From positions 682,001 through 746,000 of the forward strand of contig CAUVYP010001198.1 of NCBI GenBank assembly GCA_963556195.1: a stretch of DNA of 64,000 nt, given 5' to 3'. A model generated the notes under the pieces. It did no database searches, was not told the DNA's origin, and was given only the letters and a program-made list of their open reading frames with translations. Below are positions 28,621-35,523 of this stretch, one piece after another; position 1 is the stretch's first letter; every line of letters starts with the position of its first letter. Made by a program: the position numbers and the translations under genes. Source of the stretch: Sepiola atlantica. Taxonomy: Eukaryota; Mollusca; Cephalopoda; Sepiida; Sepiolidae.

Positions 28621-30966
28621 TTGATATCGCTTTTGTTTATAACTTCCACATTTATTCGAATTGTGAAACCAAACTTTGTAGACAGTCGCGGAGACACATC
28701 TTCTACTGAAGTACCAAGTTTCAGAAGTGCAGCTCTTGTACTGCCGGAGATATGTCGATACAAACTGAATACGCAAAACATCAACAAAATTAAGCGCGTT
28801 TTAAAGTTGATAGCGCTTTTGTTTATAACTTCCACATTTATTCGAATTGTGCCACGAAACTTTGCAGACCATCGCGGAGAGGCATTTTCTACTGAAGTAC
28901 CAAGTTACAGAAGTGCAGCTCTTGTACTACCGGAGATGTGTCGATACAAACTGAATACGCAAAACATCAACAAAATTAGGCGCGTTTTAAAGTTGATATC
29001 GCTTTTGTTTATAACTTTTACATTTATTTGAATTGTGAAACGAAACTTTGTAGACAGTCGCGGAGACACATTTTCTACTGAAGTACCAAGTTTCAGAAGT
29101 GCAGCTCTTGTACTACCGGAGATGTGTCGATACAAACTGAATACGCAAAACATCTACAAAATTTAGCGCGTTTAAAAGTTGATAGCGCTTTTGTTTATAA
29201 CTTTCAGATTTATTCGAATTGTGCCACGAAACTTTACAGACCATCGCGGAGAGGCATTTTCTACTGAAGTACCAAGTTTCAGAAGTGCAGCTCTTGTACT
29301 GCCGGAGATATGTCGATACAAACTGAATACGCAAAACATCAACAAAATTAAGCGCGTTTTAAAGTTGATATCGCTTTTGTTTATAACTTCCACATTTATT
29401 CGAATTGTGCCACGAAACTTTGCAGACAGTCGCGGAGACACATTTTCCACTGAAGTACCAAGTTTCAGAAGTGCAGCTCTTGTACTACCGGAGATATGTC
29501 GATACAAACTGAATACGCAAAACATCAACAAAATTTAGCGCGTTTTAAAGTTGATATCGCTTTTGTTTATAACTTGCACATTTATTCGAATTGTGAAACG
29601 AAACTTTGTAGACAGTCGGGGAGACACATTTTCTACTGAAGTACCAAGTTTCAGAAGCCAGATATTGTACTACCGGAGATGTGTCGATACAAACTGAATA
29701 CGCAAAACATCTACAAAATTTAGTGCGTTTTAAAGTTGATATCGCTTTTGTTTATAACTTCCACATTTATTCGAATTGTGCCACGAAACTTTGCAGACCG
29801 TCGCGGAGAGGCATTTTCTACTGAAGTACCAAGTTTCAGAAGTGCAGCTCGGTTACTGCCGGAGATATGTCGATACAAACTGAATACGCAAAACATCAAC
29901 AAAATTAGGCGCGTTTTAAAGTTGATATCGCTTTTGTTTATAACTTTTACATTTATTTGAATTGTGAAACGAAACTTTGTAGACAGTCGCGGAGACACAT
30001 TTTCTACTGAAGTACCAAGTTTCAGAAGTGCAGCTCTTGTACTACCGGAGATGTGTCGATACAAACTGAATACGCAAAACATCTACAAAATTTAGTGCGT
30101 TTTAAAGTTGATAGCGCTTTTGTTTGTAACTTCCACATTTATTCGAATTGTGCCACGAAACTTTGCAGACCGTCGCGGAAGTGCATTATCTACTGGAGTA
30201 CCAAGTTTCAGAAGTGCAGCTCTTGTACTACCGGAGATGTGTCGATACAAACTGAATACGCAAAACATCTACAAAATTTAGTGCGTTTTAAAGTTGATAT
30301 CGCTTTTGTTTACAACTTCCACATTTATTCGAATTGTGAAACGAAACTTTGTAGACAGTCGCGGAGAGAAATTTTCTACTGAAGTACCAAGCTTCAGAAG
30401 TGCAGCTCTTGTACTACCGGAGATATGTCGATACAAACTGAATACGCAAAACATCTACAAAATTTAGCGCGTTTAAAAGTTGATAGCGCTTTTGTTTATA
30501 ACTTTCAGATTTATTCGAATTGTGCCACGAAACTTTACAGACCATCGCGGAGAGGCATTTTACTACTGAAGTACCAAGTTTCAGAAGTGCAGCTCTTGTA
30601 CTGCCGGAGATATGTCGATACAAACTGAATACGAAAAACATCAACAAAATTAAGCGCGTTTTAAAGTTCATATCGCTTTTGTTTATAACTTCCACATTTA
30701 TTCGAATTGTGCCACGAAACTTTGCAGACAGTCGCGGAGACACATTTTCCACTGAAGTACAAAGTTTCAGAAGTGCAGCTCTTGTACTACCGGAGATATG
30801 TCGATACAAACTGAATACGCCAAACATCAACAAAATTTAGCGCGTTTTAAAGTTGATATCGCTTTTGTTTATAACTTGCACATTTATTCGAATTGTGAAA
30901 CGAAACTTTGTAGACAGTCGCGGAGACACATTTTCTACTGAAGTACCAAGTTTCAGAAATGCAGAT
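28621..30966. repeat. Irregular domain II block cut by the retrotransposon
   Basis: Order E, F, G, A, B, C, D/F hybrid, G, J, K, A, B, C' (truncated). The hybrid at 29736 starts as D (ACCGTCGCGG) and ends as F (ATTAGG). It is the first unit with the private variant CTCGGTTACTG that recurs to the right of the element. The last monomer, class C', is interrupted after CAGAAATGCAGAT at 30966. Confidence 0.8.
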
Positions 30967-30993
30967 TGTAGCAGAAAAAAATTAATCTTCCAC

Positions 30994-31130
30994 CTCTTCT
31001 TCTTCCTCTTTCTCTTCTCCTTTCTCTTCTTCTTCTTTCTCTTCTTCTTCTTTCTCTTCTTCTTCTTTCTCTTCTTCTTTCTCTTCTTCTTTCTCTTCTT
31101 CTTTCTCTTCTTCTTTCTCTTCTTCTTTCC
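30994..31130. repeat. CTT/CTTT-rich microsatellite in 3' LTR
   Basis: A pyrimidine-only tract on the plus strand (GAA/AAGAG-rich on the element strand), made of repeated CTCTTCTTCTTT-like units, about 137 bp. The 5' LTR version at 35131-35291 is 24 bp longer. Mirror-symmetrical purine tracts like this can slip during replication, which explains why all the LTR length difference sits here. Confidence 0.9.
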
Positions 31131-31188
31131 ACGTCGTCCCTCGTAGACTACGCTCTCAGCCTTCTGCCGTCTTGCCTCCAGCGACCCG

Positions 31189-31196
31189 TTTTTATA
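31189..31196 (-). promoter_or_regulatory. TATA box of 3' LTR overlapping the pol stop codon
   Basis: TATAAAAA on the element strand. The pol frame ends ATA TAA here, with the stop at 31194-31192 lying wholly inside the TATA box. The 3' LTR promoter could in principle drive readthrough into the satellite to the left. Confidence 0.75.
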
Positions 31197-34100
31197 TCAA
31201 ACTGGACTCTCGTCTCCGCGAGAGAACACGAGATTTCACGGGATTACCTGGCGATATTAAGCCTAGGACGCCATATTGCCGCTCTTTGGGCGGTCCAGCC
31301 CTGCAGAGCGCGCATCGAGACCGTTTTCCAGGTAATCCCATGTTTTCACAATTTATAACACACTCCCCCCTGATCTCATTATCACAGAAAGAGCAGGAAG
31401 GCCGTATCCTTTTTCTTCGAGTGCTTCTTCGGGGAGGGGGATTCGGGGCCTCATCGTCATCCGTGCTGTCTTCCGTGGCAGGAAGGTCAGCGAACCTGAG
31501 GCTGCGCATCGCAGCATCACTGTCCGGGCTTTCATCAGCAGTAGGAGGGTCAGTACATTCAAGGCTATCACTCTCAGTGTCGCTGCGCGATGAAGCCGTC
31601 ATGAACCAGAATGATGGTTCGCTGGTCACGGATTCAATGTCATTATCCTCGTTAAATGGCAGCTGCGTTTGGAATACCGATCTTAAGTCTTTAATGTGAC
31701 GGGGTACTCCATCAACTCGCACCGCCTGCGGGCTGATCACTTCAGTGACACGACCGGTTCCGTAACGAGTCGTGCATTGGCCTCGGGGTTTTTTAACCCA
31801 AACGACATCTCCTTTTTTTATTTTCTCCTGTGGAGGTTCTGGTTCGGGCAGTAAGCTGCTCTCCAAACCTCTCGCCCTGACATGGTATGTATGTAGCGCA
31901 TTAGCTGGCGCGGTGGAGGGTGAAGTATCGTCCTTAGGGGTGACGTTATACCAATAGACTGCTTCAGCCACCGTACACCCCTTCCGCGCTGCGATGGTCT
32001 TGATAGTCCTATGGTTGCGCTCAATAATTCCGTTCCCACTGGGCACATGGGCACACCGAAAACGCAGACGGACACCCCAGCCATCTACAAACTGTTTGAA
32101 CGGTGCACTAACAAAAGCGGGGCCATTGTCGGTCAATATCTCAGAAGGAGGGCCACGCTCAAGGAACACACTTTCCAACTCATGGACAATGGCAGCCGTA
32201 TCCTGCCGGCGAAGGGACCGCCACAATGCAAATCGGGACGGTCCGCGGTCAATAAGGGTCAAGAAATTCCCCCCGTTGTAGTGAGTTATGTCCATCGCAA
32301 TCCTATCCCAGTTATACTTCACACCGAGTGTGCCCTTCTTCCACCGGACAGGTGCTGGGTCGATCGATTGGCAGGTGTTGCAACTTCTCACAACAGATTT
32401 CACAGCCCTCCGTGACACAGAGGGGTCAACCAACCTGGCGAAGTAAAAGGTTCGGTTTACACCAGGGTGCCCGCTTTGGCAATGGACATCAGCGATACGC
32501 TCTGGGCTGAGTCTACGTCCCACCGCAGCACAATTTACAGGTGCTGGTTCGTTCACTTCTTTCTGCAGGTCCAGCCAACGGCGAGGCACTCTGGTCAATC
32601 GATCCGCTCGATTCAAACAGGACTGCACCAGTGTCACATCTATGACCAAGTTGTATTCATTGATGGTTTCGGTTAGGGTAGCAAGCCGCCTCCGGATTAA
32701 CATTTCGGCCGATGCCTTCGTTGTCAGCCGTGCTTTTCCGTTCAAGGCATCGGTCATCCACCGATGCACACACGTGGAATCCGTGATAACGTGGAGGACG
32801 CTAGCCTGCCACTGAAGCGCTAGATTGACTCCTTTCAGTGTAGCATCGAGTTCAGCTAGGTTTATGTGCTTAGCGTCATTCTCTGGCCGGAGCCAGCAGG
32901 CATCTTCTACTATACTTCCGTTGACTGCCAGAGCAACGCCAAGGGCAAGTGAGCTGGCGTCCACCCAAACTGTAAACTCACTCCCATCGACGCACCAGCT
33001 CCCTCGTACAGGGTCATCATTGGTCACTCTGGCCACAGCTTCCACCAGCATGCTTCGCAGGGAAGGATCACGCACCTCATCGTCCCATCCTGTTGACAAA
33101 GAAGTTGCCCGTCGCTTTATAGCCGCCACAGCCACTCGGAGCCACCCACACACAGGGAAGTGACCCACCAGTTTTCCACACACGGAAAACGTGCTCCGAC
33201 GTGTGATGGTAGATGGGATTTCCGGGATTTCACCACCCCTTCCCCATTGGAGGCCATCTGCACTTCCGCTCACCTGCAGCCCGAGCACTTTCGCCCCATC
33301 CTGCAGCCGCTCCGGTTCCTTGCACGACAACCCGAAGTGCTCAAAGTGTTCTTTGACCGCCTGGGCAGACAGCAGGCTCTCATTGACAAACATGTCGTCT
33401 ATATAAGACGATGTCGCCTGTTGCACAGCTTTATCCTGACGCCGGATCGCCCGCATGATCGCCGTCATGATGCCCGGGGCTACATTCAAGCCGAACCCCA
33501 GCCTGGTCAAGCAATAGCGAGTTCCTTTGATTACCACCGTCTGGAATGGCCACAGCGATTTCTCAACATGTATTTGTAGGTAAGCTCTTCGCAAGTCCAG
33601 TATGGCCGCTTCCGTACCCTGCCGTCGCCACTCTCGCAGTTTATGAGCACAAACGTCAGCCCCCGAAGTGTACGGGTCAACGTGTTCATTGAGTTCCCGG
33701 TAATCAAGAACAGGTCGAACTTTCTGCTTGTTCTCTTGTCTGATAGCCATCAGGGGAATTAGCCCCCGCGGGGGCCCGAGCTCATCCTCTGGGTATGGAA
33801 TTAACCAGCCGTTATCCAGCCACACTTGAAGTTCTGCCTCGTACTGCCCCCTAAGCCATGCAGGAGGGGGATACTCTGTCAGCCGATTCCGCAAAGACAC
33901 TGGTGGCTGGTCGCCTGCCCACTTCCAGGACGCTGTCCATGTGTTTGTGCCCTTGTCATATTCTGCGTGGAAATCGGGTTCGTCAAGAGTGATTGCTGCA
34001 CACATTTGTTTGTCTGGTCGAGGGAATCTCACATCACCGACGCTGTTTACAGTAATTCCGCCTAGCTGTGTAATAGTGTCCATTCCAAGGAGAAGGTCAT

Positions 34101-34413
34101 ATCCGAGCAGCTCCCCATCGACCACCAACACCGTCACAGCCACCGGGGGGCCATTGTCAATGCTGATATGAACAACACTGGATCCACAACACACTAATGA
34201 GCCTTTGCCGACAGTCAGGACGGGGATCTGTCGTTTCTTCCATGTGATGCAACATTCCTTTCGAAGGAGGGTTTGGGTACAGCCGGTGTCAACCAGCGCT
34301 GAACGTTTACACCCATCAACTTGAACTGTCACTGCAGGAAGCGCTTTGTTCAATGCCGCTTTGGGCAGGGTGCTAGCGCTGCGGCGTCCTCCCCTTGCCC
34401 GTTTCCCGGACAA
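31192..34413 (-). CDS. pol: Pol polyprotein (protease, RT, RNase H, integrase)
   Basis: The frame is open from 34434. No ATG precedes the protease (first Met is residue 111 counting from the TTG at 34413), so expression must be by -1 frameshift from gag. Using that numbering: aspartic protease with VDTG at 41-44. Reverse transcriptase about 200-400, with DYREL at 237, first catalytic Asp in ILDLRRAY (D273), FGLNVAP at 307 and YIDD at 337-340. RNase H with D485, E521, D545 and D604. Integrase zinc finger H644-H649-C678-C681; catalytic D708, D762, E798 with exactly 35 residues between the last two. A GPY/F-like module spans about 868-913, with YGTG in place of GPY/F. The C-terminal tail (914-1073) is acidic, then basic (RRSTRRKRIRP), then cysteine-rich. 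Codons 1018-1073 lie in the 3' LTR. No disabling mutation is visible. Confidence 0.95.
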   Translation of the reverse strand: MSGKRARGGRRSASTLPKAALNKALPAVTVQVDGCKRSALVDTGCTQTLLRKECCITWKKRQIPVLTVGKGSLVCCGSSVVHISIDNGPPVAVTVLVVDGELLGYDLLLGMDTITQLGGITVNSVGDVRFPRPDKQMCAAITLDEPDFHAEYDKGTNTWTASWKWAGDQPPVSLRNRLTEYPPPAWLRGQYEAELQVWLDNGWLIPYPEDELGPPRGLIPLMAIRQENKQKVRPVLDYRELNEHVDPYTSGADVCAHKLREWRRQGTEAAILDLRRAYLQIHVEKSLWPFQTVVIKGTRYCLTRLGFGLNVAPGIMTAIMRAIRRQDKAVQQATSSYIDDMFVNESLLSAQAVKEHFEHFGLSCKEPERLQDGAKVLGLQVSGSADGLQWGRGGEIPEIPSTITRRSTFSVCGKLVGHFPVCGWLRVAVAAIKRRATSLSTGWDDEVRDPSLRSMLVEAVARVTNDDPVRGSWCVDGSEFTVWVDASSLALGVALAVNGSIVEDACWLRPENDAKHINLAELDATLKGVNLALQWQASVLHVITDSTCVHRWMTDALNGKARLTTKASAEMLIRRRLATLTETINEYNLVIDVTLVQSCLNRADRLTRVPRRWLDLQKEVNEPAPVNCAAVGRRLSPERIADVHCQSGHPGVNRTFYFARLVDPSVSRRAVKSVVRSCNTCQSIDPAPVRWKKGTLGVKYNWDRIAMDITHYNGGNFLTLIDRGPSRFALWRSLRRQDTAAIVHELESVFLERGPPSEILTDNGPAFVSAPFKQFVDGWGVRLRFRCAHVPSGNGIIERNHRTIKTIAARKGCTVAEAVYWYNVTPKDDTSPSTAPANALHTYHVRARGLESSLLPEPEPPQEKIKKGDVVWVKKPRGQCTTRYGTGRVTEVISPQAVRVDGVPRHIKDLRSVFQTQLPFNEDNDIESVTSEPSFWFMTASSRSDTESDSLECTDPPTADESPDSDAAMRSLRFADLPATEDSTDDDEAPNPPPRRSTRRKRIRPSCSFCDNEIRGECVINCENMGLPGKRSRCALCRAGPPKERQYGVLGLISPGNPVKSRVLSRRRESSLI
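31363..31371 (-). other. Polypurine tract
   Basis: AGGGGGGAG on the element strand, directly abutting the TGTGTT start of the 3' LTR. This is the position required for the plus-strand DNA primer during reverse transcription, and it fixes the LTR boundary. It is also translated as part of pol (residues about 1015-1017). Confidence 0.9.
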
Positions 34414-35084
34414 TTCCGTGCTATGTGGCCTGGCTTATTGCATTGGTAACACCGTATTACTTTTCGTGCTCCATAATTTGGGGTGCGCCTTGTGCCGCCT
34501 CTGCAGTCTCTGGAGAAGTGGTTTGGGCCACCACATGTATAGCATCGTAGGCCCTCTGCTGGCGAGTCCAAGGTGTCAACCGCTGCAGAGACCAGTTCTC
34601 GATCGTCCTTCAAGATGTTTCGTGCTCTCGCCAACAACTCCACCAATTCAATCTCTGTGAGTCTCAATGATGCTCGCAGCAGTCGGCTTGCATCGTCCGG
34701 AAGTCCAGACAAAAAGGCGCATGCCAATATGCGGTCACTCGCACCGCCGAAGGGAGCAGCAAGCTTTTTCAAGTCGGCCATGTAGACGTCCACTGTCTCC
34801 CCCGGCCCAAGCCGGCGTTCGGAAAATTGCCTCCAGGCAACAAAAGGATCTGCACCAAATGCCCCGTGCAGCGCCTGTGCAATCTGCTCCATGGTCGCAT
34901 CATTACTGAGCTGCTGGTACACGGCGTAAGCCCCCTTAGTGAGTCTCAATGGGATGACCATAGCTGGGTCTTTAATTTTGCACAACCGGCAAACACGCTC
35001 GGCCTTCTCCAGCCATTCGACCACCGATGGACCAGCAGGAGAGCCGTCGAATTCCGGAATCAATCTGATGTCGAATTTTTCCAT
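34350..35084 (-). CDS. gag: Gag polyprotein of LTR retrotransposon
   Basis: A 244-residue structural protein expected to form the virus-like particle and bind the element RNA. It starts at ATG, 19 nt from the LTR. Residues 1-165 are an alpha-helix-rich capsid-like region with EFDG near residue 11, VVEWLEKAE near 21, and a segment around FGGASDRILACAFLSGLP (112-129) typical of retrotransposon Gag. Two CCHC zinc knuckles follow: C181-C184-H189-C194 and C212-C215-H220-C225, both with exact CX2CX4HX4C spacing, for nucleic-acid binding. The frame closes with TGA at 34350-34352, after overlapping pol by 64-85 nt. Pol should be made as a Gag-Pol fusion by -1 slippage at 34401-34407. No stop or frameshift damages it. 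Confidence 0.93.
   Translation of the reverse strand: MEKFDIRLIPEFDGSPAGPSVVEWLEKAERVCRLCKIKDPAMVIPLRLTKGAYAVYQQLSNDATMEQIAQALHGAFGADPFVAWRQFSERRLGPGETVDVYMADLKKLAAPFGGASDRILACAFLSGLPDDASRLLRASLRLTEIELVELLARARNILKDDRELVSAAVDTLDSPAEGLRCYTCGGPNHFSRDCRGGTRRTPNYGARKVIRCYQCNKPGHIARNCPGNGQGEDAAALAPCPKRH
34363..34407 (-). promoter_or_regulatory. -1 ribosomal frameshift signal between gag and pol
   Basis: The heptamer GGGAAAC at 34407-34401 lies in gag phase as G GGA AAC, the X XXY YYZ form needed for tandem -1 slippage. After slipping, GGG AAA enters the pol frame exactly. Immediately downstream, GGGCA-A-GGG (34400-34392) can pair with CCCTGCCC (34370-34363), leaving a 21-nt loop: an 8-bp G+C-rich stem with one bulged A. 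A second possible stem is GCCGC (34385-34381) with GCGGC (34359-34355). The first stem begins with almost no spacer, so the real stimulator may be a partly opened stem or a pseudoknot. Confidence 0.85.
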
Positions 35085-35103
35085 AACAATGCCGAAAATA
35101 GCT
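35085..35103 (-). other. Leader between 5' LTR and gag; expected primer-binding site
   Basis: Only 19 nt, AGCTATTTTCGGCATTGTT on the element strand, separate the LTR from the gag ATG. A primer-binding site that pairs with a tRNA 3' end normally begins with TGG (complement of CCA). None is present here. Either an internal tRNA segment or self-priming is used, or the site was altered in this copy. Confidence 0.6.
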
Positions 35104-35130
35104 TGTAGCAGAAAAAAATTAATCTTCCAC

Positions 35131-35291
35131 CTCTTCTTCTTCCTCTTTCTCTTCTCCTTTCTCTTCTTCTTCTTTCTCTTCTTCTTCTTTCTCTTCTTCT
35201 TCTTTCTCTTCTTCTTTCTCTTCTTCTTTCTCTTCTTCTTTCTCTTCTTCTTTCTCTTCTTCTTTCTCTTCTTCTTCTTCTTCTTCTTTCC
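35131..35291. repeat. CTT/CTTT-rich microsatellite in 5' LTR
   Basis: About 161 bp of pure pyrimidine on the plus strand, hence GAA-rich in the element transcript between the predicted start and gag. It ends with a run of CTT units that is shorter in the 3' LTR. The frame through it encodes only Arg/Glu runs and is not a gene. Confidence 0.9.
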
Positions 35292-35349
35292 ACGTCGTCC
35301 CTCGTAGACTACGCTCTCAGCGTTCTGCCGTCTTGCCTCCAGCGACCCG

Positions 35350-35357
35350 TTTTTATA
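35350..35357 (-). promoter_or_regulatory. TATA box of the 5' LTR
   Basis: TATAAAAA on the element strand, followed by a G+C-rich stretch (CGGGTCGCTGG). This is the arrangement expected of an RNA polymerase II core promoter. The copy in the 3' LTR is at 31189-31196. The transcription start itself cannot be read from sequence. Confidence 0.7.
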
Positions 35358-35367
35358 TCAAACTGGA

Positions 35368-35385
35368 CTCTCGTCTCCGCGAGAG
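35368..35385. promoter_or_regulatory. Short palindrome just upstream of the LTR TATA box
   Basis: CTCTCG, a six-base spacer, then CGAGAG: a 6-bp perfect dyad located 10 bp upstream of the TATA box on the element strand. It is conserved in the other LTR at 31207-31224. It could be a dimeric factor site or an RNA hairpin in the U3 end of genomic RNA; nothing here decides between them. Confidence 0.45.
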
Positions 35386-35400
35386 AACACGAGATTTCAC

Positions 35401-35499
35401 GGGATTACCTGGCGATATTAAGCCTAGGACGCCATATTGCCGCTCTTTGGGCGGTCCAGCCCTGCAGAGCGCGCATCGAGACCGTTTTCCAGGTAATCC
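35401..35499. promoter_or_regulatory. U3 long inverted repeat
   Basis: GGGATTACCTGG at 35401-35412 is the reverse complement of CCAGGTAATCC at 35489-35499 over 11 bases. In the 3' LTR (31240-31251 and 31328-31339) the match is 12 bases, because one of the LTR differences falls at the stem end. The enclosed 76 bases hold a smaller dyad (CCGC ... GCGG). Being at the outer part of U3, it may be an enhancer-like element or a structure in the 3' end of the transcript. Confidence 0.5.
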
Positions 35500-35523
35500 A
35501 CTGTTTTCACAATTTATAACACA

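Larger units (their letters stand above)
1..30966. repeat. 186-bp satellite array, left part
   Basis: Head-to-tail array of a 186-bp AT-rich monomer, about 166 copies, one orientation, running off the left edge. Diagnostic variants define monomer classes. A: TTTCAGATTT with TTTACAGA. B: TTCCACATTT, GTGCC, CAGACAGTCGCGG. C: TTGCACATTT, GTCGGGG, GCAGATATTG. C': like C but GTCGCGG. C'': like C but GCAGCTCTTG. D: GTGCC, ACCGTCGCGGAGAGG. E: GTGAAACC, ACATCTTC. F: GATAGCGC, ACCATCGCGG, ATTAGG. G: TTTTACATTTATTTG. H: TTCCACTTTT. J: CGCGGAAGTGC. K: CCAAGGTTC followed by GTTTAAAAG. L: CAGTAACGG. M: CTTTAGTTT, TTGAACATTT. Primes and asterisks mark minor variants. Class order reveals the HORs listed separately. 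Function is inferred only from scale and organisation. Confidence 0.97.
30967..31362 (-). repeat. 3' LTR (396 bp)
   Basis: On the element strand it runs TGTGTTATAAATT ... CTGCTACA, with TG...CA ends. It is bounded inside by the polypurine tract at 31363-31371 and outside by satellite. It contains a TATA box (31189-31196), a purine-rich GAA tract (30994-31130) and the final 56 codons of pol. Against the 5' LTR it is 24 bp shorter, all in the GAA tract. It differs by one substitution near 31160 and two adjacent ones near 31339-31340. I see no AATAAA signal. Confidence 0.95.
30967..35523 (-). mobile_element. Ty3/gypsy-type LTR retrotransposon, complete
   Basis: A 4557-bp element inserted in the satellite, transcribed leftwards. 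It has two LTRs in direct orientation, a 19-nt leader, gag, pol in the -1 frame, and a polypurine tract next to the 3' LTR. The Pol domain order (protease, reverse transcriptase, RNase H, integrase) is that of Ty3/gypsy (Metaviridae). No env-like frame is present. The LTRs differ by three substitutions outside a CTT-rich length variation, and both long frames are intact, so the insertion looks recent and possibly still competent. The flanks CAGAT and CCGGA do not match, so no target-site duplication is visible. Relative to a homologous empty monomer (39591-39630) nine bases, ATTGTACTA, are missing at the junction. The element is visibly richer in G+C than the satellite. Confidence 0.95.
35104..35523 (-). 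repeat. 5' LTR (420 bp)
   Basis: Upstream LTR and promoter of the element. On the element strand it starts TGTGTTATAAATT at 35523 and ends CTGCTACA at 35104. A TATA box lies at 35350-35357, so transcription should start roughly 25-30 bp downstream, leaving a GAA-rich R/U5 region before gag. It is followed by only 19 nt before the gag start. The base outside the inner end is T in both LTRs, so the boundary could be one base further out. Confidence 0.95.

Noticed and set aside
1..30966. Many 60-244 codon open frames on both strands of the satellite
   Set aside because: They arise because the monomer is 62 codons long. They overlap on opposite strands, often start only at TTG, and repeat the same peptide with no domain or codon signature of a gene.
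31192..31700. An env-like gene after integrase
   Set aside because: The frame after integrase is only a 160-residue tail of pol, with no signal peptide or membrane segment, and it ends inside the LTR.
34411..34413. TTG as an independent start for pol
   Set aside because: The in-phase GGGAAAC heptamer six bases downstream explains expression better, and the open pol frame extends upstream of this TTG to 34434 without an ATG.
31172..35108. Plus-strand open frames inside the retrotransposon
   Set aside because: They lie antisense to gag and pol, are short and overlap each other; none resembles a known protein.
35060..35293. Minus-strand frame rich in Arg and Glu across the 5' LTR
   Set aside because: It is the translation of the GAA microsatellite, and its end runs into the start of gag in another frame.
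30967..35523. BEL/Pao or copia assignment of the element
   Set aside because: Integrase follows RNase H, which excludes copia. Motifs such as DYREL, FGLNVAP and the single CCHC-pair Gag fit Ty3/gypsy better than BEL/Pao, although the YIDD box is slightly unusual.
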